Origin: Chloroflexota bacterium
GTDB taxonomy: Bacteria; Chloroflexota; Chloroflexia; QHBQ01; JADMIH01
DNA length: 64,000 nucleotides
NCBI GenBank assembly: GCA_015478675.1
Contig: JADMIH010000001.1
Span: forward strand, 1-64,000
Direction: 5' to 3'
The position numbers and the translations under genes are program-made. Shown here piece by piece: positions 34,932 through 43,097 of the stretch (positions are counted from its first letter, which is position 1; every line of letters starts with the position of its first letter). Under the pieces are notes generated by a model. It was given only the letters and a program-made list of their open reading frames with translations. It searched no databases and was not told the origin of the DNA.

Positions 34932-34961
34932 TTGACAAGAACTAACGTTCTATGATATATT
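34932..34961 (+). promoter_or_regulatory. lexA promoter with LexA (Cheo-type) box
   Basis: TTGACA (34932-34937) and TATATT (34956-34961) have an 18-bp spacer. The spacer holds a perfect Gram-positive-type SOS box GAAC-TAAC-GTTC (34939-34950), flanked AGAAC...GTTCT. LexA bound there would block RNA polymerase, giving autoregulation. The leader to the ATG is about 70 bases. Confidence 0.88.
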
Positions 34962-35038
34962 CCGAGTAGGGCACGCCGGGCGTTCAGTTTCGTAAAGCCC
35001 TATTTATAGCCCAGACGACACTAGAGAGGCACTTTATC

Positions 35039-35737
35039 ATGAAAAAGAAGAAATTATCGGATCGACAACGTTTTATCCTGAGCTTCATCCGCGAGTTCAT
35101 GCAGGAGCATAGCTATGCCCCTTCAATACGCGAGATCAAGAGCGAAGTAGAGCGCGCAGGGTTGGTTCGCACCACGTCGGGCAACACCTCGACCTCCGTT
35201 GTGGACTACAACCTCAGGGCGCTGGAGGAGGCCGGCCACATACGGCGCGACCGCAACAAGTCGCGGGCTATCGAGCTTATAGACAATACAGGCCGCAGCC
35301 GCAGTCGCCAGCCTTTCTACACCATACCCATTGCTCCTTCGCCAATCGCTGCCGGCTCACCTATACCTGTGCTCGATGATATCCGTATGGGCACAGCCAC
35401 AGAAGACGTGGTGGAAGTAGCAGGCGACCTCCTGGGCAGGCACATCCCGCATATAGACCGCCTGTATGCGCTCCGTGTGAAGGGTACCTCAATGGTAGAC
35501 GCCCTCATCAACGATGGTGACCTCGTCATCATGGAGGCTCAGGAGACAGCGGAGAACGGCCAGACGGTCGCTGCATGGCTCAAAACCGAGCAAGAGGCCA
35601 CCCTCAAGAGGTTCTACCTCGAAGATGGGCGTGTGCGCCTCCAGCCCGCCAACAGCACCATGCAGCCTATATTCACCGACCCGGACAACATAGAGATAAA
35701 AGGCCGTGTGGTAGGTGTGATTCGCCGCATCGAGTAA
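35039..35737 (+). CDS. lexA: LexA SOS repressor
   Basis: 232 residues. N-terminal winged helix (DRQRFILSFIREFMQEHSYAPSIREI ... VVDYNLRALEEAGHIRRD) and C-terminal S24 autoprotease. The Ala-Gly cleavage bond is in PIAAGSPIP, the nucleophile Ser in VKGTSMVDALI, and the general-base Lys in ATLKRFY, all intact. The promoter holds a consensus box, so it should self-regulate. A slightly long wing (RTTSGNTSTS) is present. It is followed by a second S24-type gene after 204 bp. Confidence 0.95.
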   Translation: MKKKKLSDRQRFILSFIREFMQEHSYAPSIREIKSEVERAGLVRTTSGNTSTSVVDYNLRALEEAGHIRRDRNKSRAIELIDNTGRSRSRQPFYTIPIAPSPIAAGSPIPVLDDIRMGTATEDVVEVAGDLLGRHIPHIDRLYALRVKGTSMVDALINDGDLVIMEAQETAENGQTVAAWLKTEQEATLKRFYLEDGRVRLQPANSTMQPIFTDPDNIEIKGRVVGVIRRIE

Positions 35738-35941
35738 GGTGTGAGGCAAAGAAATTGAACGAGTCGAGAGTAGTATCCGCCGATACGAGTGGCAGCGTGC
35801 GCCGGCCCGGGCCTCAACCCCTGGCCGGTTCCCCATCCAACCGGATGGCGCGTGCTACCTGAGAGTTGGGATTGAGGAAGCTTTATACTTTAGTCTTTCA
35901 CCAGGTGAGACGCAGTAGATGTGGATAAGGAGGTTGTTTGC

Positions 35942-36670
35942 ATGGTAATACGTTTGCCGGGGCTACAAGCTTCACGCGGGCCGCAGCCGGGGCCAGAGCC
36001 CGCATGGGCGCGCTTCACCCGCGCCACTGGGGCGCAGGGCCAGCTTACGCCTGTCAGCCTGCGCTCGTGCAAGCCCGACATCGCCGCTTACAAAGTGCTT
36101 GGCTCCGAGCGCGCCTCTCAGCCCGAAGCCGGGGAGCTCAGAGAGCGCAACCGCTACAACCGTAGTGTCTACGTCGCTCGCTTGCAGCGATATGAAGATA
36201 CGGGCAAAGTTTCAGCCAACTCCTCTCGCCTGCCGGTGATCGGTGAGATAGCCGCGGGCCAGTACGATGTCACCGTGGCCTTCCAGGAGTACGACTGTCT
36301 CGACTATGAAGGCGGCGTGGTCGTTGATAAGGCGCTGGCAAGAGGCGGGGCTTACGCTCTCCGAGTGCGCGGCACCTCCATGACCCACGTCGGCATCCAG
36401 CCGGGAGATGTGGTAATTGTTCGCCCCCAGAACTGGGCCGAGGATGGCGACTTCGTAGTAGCCAGCTTTATCGAAGGCGAAGCCGGAGGCTCTGAGGGGC
36501 TCTCCACCCTCAAGCGATTCTATAAGCGACGCGACCACATCTTTCTCCAGTCGGCAACCGCCTCCACCGACCCGATCCGCCTTTTCGCCAACCACCGCGA
36601 CGGTTCTGTGGAGTGCGACCCCGTCAAGGTGCAAGGGGTGGTGACGGTAGTGCTAAAGAGCAACCAGTAG
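35942..36670 (+). CDS. LexA-like S24 autoprotease without a recognisable DNA-binding domain
   Basis: 242 residues from the ATG at 35942, set by AAGGAGG 8 bases upstream. The C-terminal ~150 residues are a complete S24 autoprotease: cleavage-type AG in VIGEIAAGQYDV, Ser in VRGTSMTHVGIQPGD, Lys in STLKRFYKRRD. The N-terminal ~95 residues are Pro/Gly/Arg-rich and then polar, with no LexA winged helix visible. It may be a UmuD-like or regulatory autoprotease cleaved with LexA during RecA activation. It is co-oriented with lexA, an FtsK-like gene and an NTase-like gene. Family call sure, role unknown. Confidence 0.85.
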   Translation: MVIRLPGLQASRGPQPGPEPAWARFTRATGAQGQLTPVSLRSCKPDIAAYKVLGSERASQPEAGELRERNRYNRSVYVARLQRYEDTGKVSANSSRLPVIGEIAAGQYDVTVAFQEYDCLDYEGGVVVDKALARGGAYALRVRGTSMTHVGIQPGDVVIVRPQNWAEDGDFVVASFIEGEAGGSEGLSTLKRFYKRRDHIFLQSATASTDPIRLFANHRDGSVECDPVKVQGVVTVVLKSNQ

Positions 36671-36738
36671 GGATCAAGGGCCAGGGTTCGTATCTGACCT
36701 TTAATCCCTGACTTCTAAATTTACTGAGGTTATCCGAG

Positions 36739-37938
36739 ATGGCACTGCGAGATATTCTGGACCGCCAGGCCAACAGCATAGAATACGTACTTCATACTCA
36801 TGGTATCGCGGCGAGAATAGACGGCGGCAGGCTGTCGCCCCGGCTGGCTCACTTCCACATAGAGCTGCCTCCCGGGGTGCGGCCCGCGCAAATCGCCCCT
36901 ATCGTACCAGAAGTGGCCGACTCTCTAGGTGTGGTCTCTTGCCGGTTAGCGCCAGGCGATGACGGTGTTTACCTGGAGGTGCCACGCCCCGATCCTGTGC
37001 CGGTGCGCCTCTTGCCACTGGTGCAACGAGTGGCCGATGTAGTGCCGCCTGTTACTGCCATCCTGGGTGTGGATACCGAGGGCACGCCTTTACTGTTACG
37101 GCTCAACTCCCCCGATGTAGAGCCTGCCGTTGTTACGGGCAACCATTCCGCAGGGAAAAGCAGCCTCTTGAGAGGCATGGCCTTATCCCTTGCTTTGCAT
37201 AACTCGCCCGATTCTCTGCGCCTGCTTCTCCTCGACTGCACAGGCGATAGCATCACCTTTCGTGGGCTGGAAGGTCTGCCGCACCTTGCTTGCCCAATAG
37301 CTACCGGCTCGGTCGAGGTGATGGTGAGCTTGCGCTGGGCTTTGCGCGTCCTGGAACGTCGCGCCAGCGTCTTGGACGACGATGAGCTTTTCTTCGACGA
37401 GGAAGTTGTTAGCGAAGCCATATTCAACAGTAACCCCCTCTCCGAGCCTGAGCTAACGATAATCATTGACGGTGCTGATCTCCTTTGCAACGGCTCCAAC
37501 CGCCGCGCTTGGGATGAAGCTGTTGAAGCCCTTTCACGCCTGCTCGCATCAGGCAGCCTGCACAACATCCATGTTATAGTCTCAGCCGAGCGGCCCGAAA
37601 TGCTGAGAAGTGTTTACAGCCAGTGGGGTGCGCGCATAACAGGTTCGATGCCCTCTCCTGACGCCGCCCGCCTGGCGACGGGCGTGAAAGGCTCGGGCGC
37701 TGATAACCTGCTTGGCGCGGGCGATTTCCTGATTACCCTCAACGCCGAGCTAATCCGCTTCCAGGCGGCGGCCATCTCCCAATCTGACCTCCAGCGGGCG
37801 GTGGCTCTTATTCGCCATTGCGCCGACGAGCAGCGACGTGAAGAGCCGGGGGGTAGAGGTTTGCACAATCGCTCGGTGGCTGCTGAGACTGAGTATGAGG
37901 AGCCGCTCCAGCTTATGCGGAACTGGCTGGGCGACTGA
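36739..37938 (+). CDS. Solo FtsK/SpoIIIE-like ATPase
   Basis: 399 residues with no TM. An N-terminal ~110 residues resembles an FtsK alpha-type domain. Then comes a RecA-fold motor: Walker A GNHSAGKSS near residue 134, LRLLLLDCTGDSITF, the GLPHLACPIATG stretch, and Walker B LTIIIDGADLL. FtsK itself has DPK in place of DCT and KS in GSGKS, so this is a diverged, cytoplasmic relative lacking linker, TM and gamma domains. It could pump or sense DNA, or act as a type VII-like or defence ATPase. The gene lies 68 bp downstream of the LexA-like gene. Confidence 0.82.
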   Translation: MALRDILDRQANSIEYVLHTHGIAARIDGGRLSPRLAHFHIELPPGVRPAQIAPIVPEVADSLGVVSCRLAPGDDGVYLEVPRPDPVPVRLLPLVQRVADVVPPVTAILGVDTEGTPLLLRLNSPDVEPAVVTGNHSAGKSSLLRGMALSLALHNSPDSLRLLLLDCTGDSITFRGLEGLPHLACPIATGSVEVMVSLRWALRVLERRASVLDDDELFFDEEVVSEAIFNSNPLSEPELTIIIDGADLLCNGSNRRAWDEAVEALSRLLASGSLHNIHVIVSAERPEMLRSVYSQWGARITGSMPSPDAARLATGVKGSGADNLLGAGDFLITLNAELIRFQAAAISQSDLQRAVALIRHCADEQRREEPGGRGLHNRSVAAETEYEEPLQLMRNWLGD

Positions 37939-38071
37939 AGCAGGGGCCAGGATCAGTAGTCTGTGCATCCTACGGTTACTTGCATCTGCCAGGATATCGA
38001 TTCCTGATCCACGAGATTGTTTAGAGTTTGATTAGAGTATTCTGAGAGTTAGAGAGTGAGGTAATAGAGCT

Positions 38072-38728
38072 ATGTGTGTACCAAAGACAGGCCGTTGGGC
38101 AGAGACCTTGCGGCAAAGCCTCCAGCGTGTATACGAACCGACCACCCGCACCCCTGTCCCCTGGCTCCTCTCCGGCGATGCTGCCCTGGCTTTGCAAGGT
38201 GTGCAGGTAGAGGCTGAGCGTATAGACTTCAGAGCTATTTCGCCCGTTGCCACCGCGTACTTCGCGCACTTTATGAAGCCGCTCGAAGGCCCAATCGGCG
38301 CTACCATAGTCTACCGCCGGGGAGGAAACCTCGCCCCTGCGGAAAGCTGGCGCAGCAATGTTCACCAGCGCATCGTGGCCTGGAGCGTGGGTGGGCGTGC
38401 TACATGGCTTGGGCGATGGCATGTTGATGGGCAGACGGTGCAGGTCTCTTATGTGCAGACTTTCCGCCCTGATCCGGTCTCCAAAGCGGCGCACGCTCCA
38501 ATTAAACGTGTGCCCTTCGAGGGGCTAGAAGTGGCTGTTGTGCCTATCGAGTTCCTTCTAGCCGAGAGCACCCTCAAAAATGAGACACAACTCACCCACC
38601 GCATTCTCCACGCAATGCGCCCCGCAGGCCACAGTGCCGAGAAGCTGCAACTCGCCCTGGATACTCTCCCCAAAGAAAAGGCCTCACATCTCCTCCGCCT
38701 GCTGGAAATAGGCTTGATCGCAGGCTAG
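38072..38728 (+). CDS. Nucleotidyltransferase-like protein (AbiEii/MNT-type N terminus)
   Basis: 218 residues. The N-terminal PWLLSGDAALALQGVQVEAERIDF resembles the G[SD]-x(n)-hDh start of the nucleotidyltransferase fold seen in AbiEii and MNT proteins. The usual paired Asp is reduced to one (RIDF), so catalysis is doubtful. The middle part reads like the MNT sheet (VPFEGLEVAVVPIEFLLAES). The C-terminal helices lack known motifs. Co-oriented with the FtsK-like gene, 133 bp upstream. It may be a substrate-binding pseudo-NTase or an antitoxin-like partner. I am moderately confident of the fold, not the role. Confidence 0.55.
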   Translation: MCVPKTGRWAETLRQSLQRVYEPTTRTPVPWLLSGDAALALQGVQVEAERIDFRAISPVATAYFAHFMKPLEGPIGATIVYRRGGNLAPAESWRSNVHQRIVAWSVGGRATWLGRWHVDGQTVQVSYVQTFRPDPVSKAAHAPIKRVPFEGLEVAVVPIEFLLAESTLKNETQLTHRILHAMRPAGHSAEKLQLALDTLPKEKASHLLRLLEIGLIAG

Positions 38729-38942
38729 GCATCGAGGCGGCGGAATCGCCAAGGGAGGCGGGACTGGCAGGCCCAAGGGGAAGAGAAGGTGGTGAGCGTG
38801 AATGCTTTTTTCCCCTGGCGCGATGATACGTTAATGGGACCTTCTACCACACCTGTGCCTTCGGTCTCACCTTTTGTGTCGGTGCTACTAATACCTCGCC
38901 TGCGCCAAAGCCACGTGCGTGCTGCTGTCCAATCGCCAGCCG

Positions 38943-39860
38943 TCAATTGGCTTTGCTGATGACTCGCTGGCGGCCACTATGCTGGTGGCCTGTTACGGTC
39001 AGGGGGATCCACTCTTCGGGAGGTGCGGCCTTATCCTCACTGTCAGGTGTCGCGGCTGGTGGGGGCGTGCTGAAGGAGATGGTAGCTTCTCCCAGCATCA
39101 GGCGTAAGAGGTTGTAGCCTTGATTGCCGTCTTGCGGGCAGGCGCCATAGCCGACCGATTCTACCCTCATAGCAGGCATAGGGCCGAAGGCGGAGGCAAC
39201 CGTGTTTATTACTGCGGCTCCTGTGGGTGTAACCATCTCGCTGTTCACGTCGCTACCGTAGATAGGTACAGATGCGGCGCGCAGGATTTCGGCGGTGACA
39301 GGCGCGAGTGCAGGTACCAGCCCTTGCTCCGTCCTGATCATGCCACCGCCCACGTGCAGGGGCGAGCACTCTACCCTGTCTATTCCCAACAATGCTAACC
39401 CGGCTATGCTGCCCGTTATCTCTATTAGAGTGCGCACGCTGTATGTCTCAGGTAGCTGGCTCTGGCGCGAGCTAACCACGCGTACTCTGGCTTCGGCTTC
39501 GGCTATCCTCTTCAACACGCAAAGCGAAGTTTGCTTTACGACAGCCGGCAGGCTGCTCTCGCTGATGATGCTCGCCAGATCAGTGCTGTATACTCTGTCG
39601 GAGGGAGTTACAGGGCTTGCCGGTCTGCTGGTGCGCCCAATCATGGGGTAGCTGTGCGGGAGAAACTCCCCTGCCATATATATGCACACCCCTGCGATGC
39701 CTTGCCGCGCCACCCTCTCCACCTCTAAATGGCAGTTCTTGAGGGGCAACTTATCGATCTCGGCTCGCAGGGAATCGAGGGACAAACCGGCATCCAGTAG
39801 GGAGGCCAGCAGTGTATCGCCCGATATACCCGCAAAGCAATCGAAGTAAGCTATGTGCAT
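38943..39860 (-). CDS. Shortened and diverged LarC1-like protein
   Basis: 305 residues matching the N-terminal half (LarC1) of the nickel-pincer-cofactor nickel insertase LarC. Landmarks are MHIAYFDCFAGISGDTLLASL at the start, IDRVECSPLHVGGG, the VPIYG and ELVTPTGAA-like EMVTPTGAAV blocks, and MRVESVGYGA. The His-rich linker and the FHEVG-type motif of LarC are absent (here LPETYSVRTLIE). The CTP-binding LarC2 half is absent from all frames downstream. No larA, larB or larE gene is near. It may be a repurposed paralogue or a decaying gene. Confidence 0.75.
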   Translation of the reverse strand: MHIAYFDCFAGISGDTLLASLLDAGLSLDSLRAEIDKLPLKNCHLEVERVARQGIAGVCIYMAGEFLPHSYPMIGRTSRPASPVTPSDRVYSTDLASIISESSLPAVVKQTSLCVLKRIAEAEARVRVVSSRQSQLPETYSVRTLIEITGSIAGLALLGIDRVECSPLHVGGGMIRTEQGLVPALAPVTAEILRAASVPIYGSDVNSEMVTPTGAAVINTVASAFGPMPAMRVESVGYGACPQDGNQGYNLLRLMLGEATISFSTPPPAATPDSEDKAAPPEEWIPLTVTGHQHSGRQRVISKAN

Positions 39861-39990
39861 ATGTGCATAAAGTTGTGCTAACCGACTTCTCGCCCGCCTG
39901 CCAGAGGTGTAGATCGCGCTGAGGGGAACTCACAAAGCTGTGAGCCGGATCATTATATCACAGTAGTCGGTGGTTATCTTAGCAGTTGCG

Positions 39991-40081
39991 GTAAGAGTTC
40001 AGGTTCAGGGTAGAACCAAGGTCAAGAGGTAGCTGTGCGGGTGTACCGCCACCCGCCCTCACCCCCAATCTGAACTCTTAT
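39991..40081. mobile_element. MITE-like element E1
   Basis: About 91 bp with terminal repeats GTAAGAGTTCAG-gt-TCAGGGT on the left and its complement (ACCCCCAATCTGAACTCTTAT) on the right. The flanking TTGCG / CGCAA extends the inverted symmetry. No 8-bp direct repeat is seen, so the target duplication has decayed or the copy is rearranged. Confidence 0.75.
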
Positions 40082-40150
40082 CGCAACCAGTAAGCTGGCA
40101 TATTGTCTACTCTGTATTGTGCATTGGTCATTGCTACTGTGTATTGCATC

Positions 40151-40331
40151 GTAAGCGTTCAGATTTAGGGTGGAGCAACCTTCTTAGGGTATCTGTGCGG
40201 GTGTTGCACCATCTGCCATCACCTGCCCCTGACGGGGTTACAGGGGTGATTACAGCCCCCTCTCCCTTCATGGGAGAGGGGGCATGGGGTGAGGGGAGGG
40301 ACGCCCCTCCACCCTAAATCTGAACATTTAC
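40151..40331. mobile_element. MITE-like element E2 with 8-bp target duplication
   Basis: 181 bp. The left terminal repeat GTAAGCGTTCAGATTTAGGG continues TGGAG, and the right end mirrors it with two mismatches in 25 bp. It is flanked by direct repeats ATTGCATC at 40143-40150 and 40332-40339, immediately next to the ends. The interior holds a CTCTCCCTTCATGGGAGAG palindrome shared with other copies. It has no coding capacity. Confidence 0.93.
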
Positions 40332-40450
40332 ATTGCATCCGGCGTCGCCTGTTATAGTGGTTCTGTTGTAAAAAGAGGGTGGCGAACCGGCACATTATTA
40401 CGAGTTGGTTGGGCTACCTGGTAAGCAAAATGAGGATGGAGAGTGGGTAA

Positions 40451-41077
40451 ATGACATACATTGTGATAGAGGGCGTTATAGGCGTTGGTAAAACGGCGCT
40501 GACACGTACCCTAGGCAAGCACTTCGGAGTGCGCACTTTATTCGAGCAGTTCGAAGAGAACCCATTTCTGGGCAACTTCTACTCTGACCGTGAACACTAT
40601 GCCTTCCAGACCGAGGTCTTTTTCCTGCTCAATCGCTACCGCCACCAGGAATCCACCGTCAAGGTTGCTCTCGCTGTGGGCGACCTGGTGGGCGACTATC
40701 TCTTCGCCAAGACACGCCTCTTCGCGGGCTTGAACCTGCGTAGCACCGAGCTGGACCTCTTTGACCAGATATACGATGCGCTGGCGCGGCAGGTGCCCAC
40801 CCCTGACCTGGTAGTCTATCTAACTGCTTCTCTGGATGTGCTGATGTCCCGCATTTACCAACGAGATCGTTCCTTCGAACGGATGATGGAGCGTGCCTAT
40901 ATTGCTGACCTGATGCGCTTGTACGACGCCTTCTTTGAGCGGTACCACGACGCGCCCGTGCTCAGCATCGACACTGATAATATGGATTTTGTCAGCGAAG
41001 CTCTAGCCCAACAGGAGGTGATCTCCTCAATCCTGCGGGCGGCGGGGGTCACCACCCTGCTCAGGAGCGACCCCTGA
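40451..41077 (+). CDS. Deoxynucleoside kinase (dGK/dAK type)
   Basis: 208 residues. Phosphorylates deoxyadenosine or deoxyguanosine for salvage. P-loop EGVIGVGKTAL, the FQTEVFFLLNRYRHQ helix, the ERS/DRS-type region, and the LID arginines in RIYQRDRSFER are as in the bacterial dNK family; length is typical. Two MITE-like elements lie upstream. With the dGTPase gene at 26101 it covers both arms of dNTP balance. Confidence 0.93.
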   Translation: MTYIVIEGVIGVGKTALTRTLGKHFGVRTLFEQFEENPFLGNFYSDREHYAFQTEVFFLLNRYRHQESTVKVALAVGDLVGDYLFAKTRLFAGLNLRSTELDLFDQIYDALARQVPTPDLVVYLTASLDVLMSRIYQRDRSFERMMERAYIADLMRLYDAFFERYHDAPVLSIDTDNMDFVSEALAQQEVISSILRAAGVTTLLRSDP

Positions 41078-41082
41078 GCAGG
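41056..41082 (+). terminator. Hairpin over the kinase stop codon
   Basis: CCTGCTCAGG (41056-41065) pairs perfectly with CCTGAGCAGG (41073-41082) across a 7-base loop. The TGA stop is inside the second arm. No T-run follows, so it may be a 3' stabiliser rather than a classical terminator. Confidence 0.5.
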
Positions 41083-41249
41083 CACGCCAACGCGCCACAA
41101 AGCGCAGCTTTATCACTGCACTCCGGCCAGGGAGCGAAGGCGGGGTGCCCAGCTGATTGGTTAAAGGGGCGGTAGGGGAGATCAACTTGTTTGATCGGCG
41201 GAAGAAGTGAGGCCCTCTCCGAGCAGAGAGAAAAACAGCTCACGCAGAA

Positions 41250-41274
41250 GGCGACATCCACACGAGATGTCGCC
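41250..41274 (-). terminator. Hairpin after the DUF305 gene
   Basis: GGCGACATC (41250-41258) and GATGTCGCC (41266-41274), with a 7-base loop, form a 9-bp stem just beyond the minus-strand stop at 41293. On that strand a GTTTTTC run follows some 20 bases later. Confidence 0.55.
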
Positions 41275-41292
41275 CTCCGCACGCCGTTATGC

Positions 41293-42084
41293 CTAAGCCC
41301 GCTTGCGGAGTAAATGGGCGCCCAGCATCAAGCCGCCTGCCGCCATCGCGAGAAGAGCGAGCATGAACGCGGTCTGTACGCTGTCGCCGGCGCCTGTGCT
41401 CGGCATGCCGACCGGTTGACCGCCAGTCGCGCCACCAGCTTCGCCAGGCCCCGGAGAGGCAGGCACAGTCAAGTTGAACCACTGTTGCAGCCATGTAACA
41501 AACTGCTGCCGCTCGGCCACCTGGCTGTCAATAGTCTTCTGGGCCAGGTCCTTCAGCTCAGGATGCACGGCACGGGGCAGGAGCAATGTCGATGCCTCAA
41601 TTGCCGTGGTATGATGCATCCTGAAGGTCAGCAGCCACTCGCGGTCAAAATCGTCCCCTGTCAGGCTCTGAAGCTTGGTCATGTCCATCGTCATGCGCTG
41701 CTGCATCCCCGGCGAGGGAGGCTCAGGAACCAGGCCGTACCACTGCTGCAACCAGCCGATCATCTTCTGCTTGTCCGCGCTCTGGGAATCGATCATCTGC
41801 TGGGCGATGGCCTTTATCTCCTGGCGGTTCGAGCGACTGAGAGCAAGCTGACCCATATCCAGGGCGCCCTGATGATGGTTTATCATCATGTTCATGAACG
41901 CGATTTCGGCGTTCTGACCCTTCGACGCCTCGATCTTCTGCAGATCCGGTGACATCAAAGGATCGTGGCTAGCCCAGGCGCGAGTTGGGGCGATCCCCAG
42001 TGCCGCAAAGCCAAGGGCAACAACGGCCATCAGGATGGTGAATCTGCCCAACGGTGCCTTTCCCGAATCAGTCAAGAACCTCAT
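41293..42084 (-). CDS. DUF305-family secreted protein with possible sortase signal
   Basis: 263 residues from the ATG at 42082-42084, which follows AGGAGG by 7 bases. A signal peptide (FTILMAVVALGFAALGIAPTRAWA) is followed by two related helical halves. Each has a metal-type motif: FMNMMINHHQGALDMGQLAL and FRMHHTTAIEASTLLL, the DUF305 signature. The C terminus has GMPSTGAG, then a TM and RKRA, the order of an LPxTG-type cell-wall sorting signal. DUF305 proteins are suspected copper or metal-stress proteins. Confidence 0.88.
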   Translation of the reverse strand: MRFLTDSGKAPLGRFTILMAVVALGFAALGIAPTRAWASHDPLMSPDLQKIEASKGQNAEIAFMNMMINHHQGALDMGQLALSRSNRQEIKAIAQQMIDSQSADKQKMIGWLQQWYGLVPEPPSPGMQQRMTMDMTKLQSLTGDDFDREWLLTFRMHHTTAIEASTLLLPRAVHPELKDLAQKTIDSQVAERQQFVTWLQQWFNLTVPASPGPGEAGGATGGQPVGMPSTGAGDSVQTAFMLALLAMAAGGLMLGAHLLRKRA

Positions 42085-43097
42085 TAAATGCCTCCTGAAG
42101 GTACAAATATGATTGTTCTTCAGCGCACTCGGGGCGGTGTCGGCTTCCACATAAGGTTTGCAGCCATATTACCAGGTATGTGCCTCAGCCAACAGAGCCG
42201 CTCTCACGCTGCTAGATGCCTCTACCACCAAGCAACTTCTGTGCCAGTCGCTATGCGCATGCAGGCACGACTTGTGCTGGCATGTCTGCGCGGGAGATGG
42301 TCTCTACTAACACAACAGTTGTCTGCTACTACAAACGGGCCCTACGCCGGCACCGCACAAGGCTGGGCAGGTACACTTAGAGATCGCTGGCCTGGCGGAG
42401 TAGAGGTGTGCCACAGCCTACGGCACTTCTCCGCAGCCTGCGTGCTGATGCTGGCTGCCAGGGGCGGGGAGATAGGTAAGGTTGTGGGCCTGTCGGTGGC
42501 TATTGGTTGGCGCGGACGACTACCCACCTAAACCGTTCAGCCCACGCTGGCTTGTGGCGAAACCGAATCTTCTCCTCCCTTCGCCAGTTTATGTCGTACG
42601 TCCCTGGGCCGACTGTCGCACCAGGAGATTCCGGGGAGATAAGTACGCGATCCACCCGCAGGACGAGCAAAAGAGCTTCCCGTATATATCGAATAGCGGT
42701 CTCCAGGACGATATACAAGTTGCAGACAAAAGGCGACATCGTGATTACAGAGACGGCACAGGCCAGGCCATCCCGATCATCTTCTCACCATTTCTTAATT
42801 TTTCTATAGCCTTATTCTAAGGCTCACTCTGTAAACTGGTTGTGTAAGGCAGTTGGCGTGCGCTAACAAGCCTCAGTTTTGTTGGGCAGCGCAGGCTGAG
42901 CACGCCCAATTCGATACCCTCCTTGAAACGCCCTGATTGAACTGCACTCGTGCAAACTTATATACTCACCTTATGACGACACAAAGAGTGATACTTCTAT
43001 GCCGGTAGACGCCACAACACTTTGCGGCCCATTAAGTGGCCGGGGTGCCACGCCGTGCAGCCGGAAGCAAGCTATCGTGGGTGAAAGGAAGTATAAG
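42085..43097. other. Intergenic region with recombinase remnant
   Basis: About 1 kb between the divergent DUF305 and propeller genes. A fragment resembling a tyrosine recombinase C terminus lies at 42352-42495. A 79-codon minus-strand frame at 42500-42739 has no ribosome site and is not called. Nothing else is recognisable. Confidence 0.5.
42352..42495 (+). pseudogene. Possible tyrosine recombinase/integrase remnant
   Basis: The frame encodes GTLRDRW followed by HSLRHFSAACVLMLAARGG and EIGKVVGLS. This matches the HxLRH box and following helix of tyrosine recombinases (typical HSLRHFYAS ... VQxxLGHSS). The catalytic Tyr region and everything N-terminal are missing or frameshifted. It may mark an old integration event. 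Alternative: chance similarity. Confidence 0.42.

Larger units (their letters stand above)
39861..40450. other. Intergenic region containing two MITE-like elements
   Basis: 590 bp between the divergent LarC1-like and deoxynucleoside kinase genes. Elements E1 (39991-40081) and E2 (40151-40331) fill about half. The rest shows no reading frame. A weak TATAGT at 40353-40358 may be part of the kinase promoter. Confidence 0.6.

Noticed and set aside
38725..38946. 73-codon minus-strand frame overlapping the LarC1-like stop (ATGA)
   Set aside because: The product is Arg/Trp/Ser-rich without hydrophobic core or family match and has no LarC2 similarity; the overlap alone is weak evidence.
38729..38946. 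Programmed frameshift joining LarC1 to LarC2
   Set aside because: None of the frames after the LarC1-like gene carries LarC2-like sequence.
39991..40331. E1 and E2 as the two ends of one larger element
   Set aside because: Each has its own pair of inverted ends, and E2 alone is flanked by a perfect 8-bp duplication.
42500..42739. 79-codon minus-strand frame
   Set aside because: No ribosome binding site, no recognisable motif, and it lies in a region that looks decayed.
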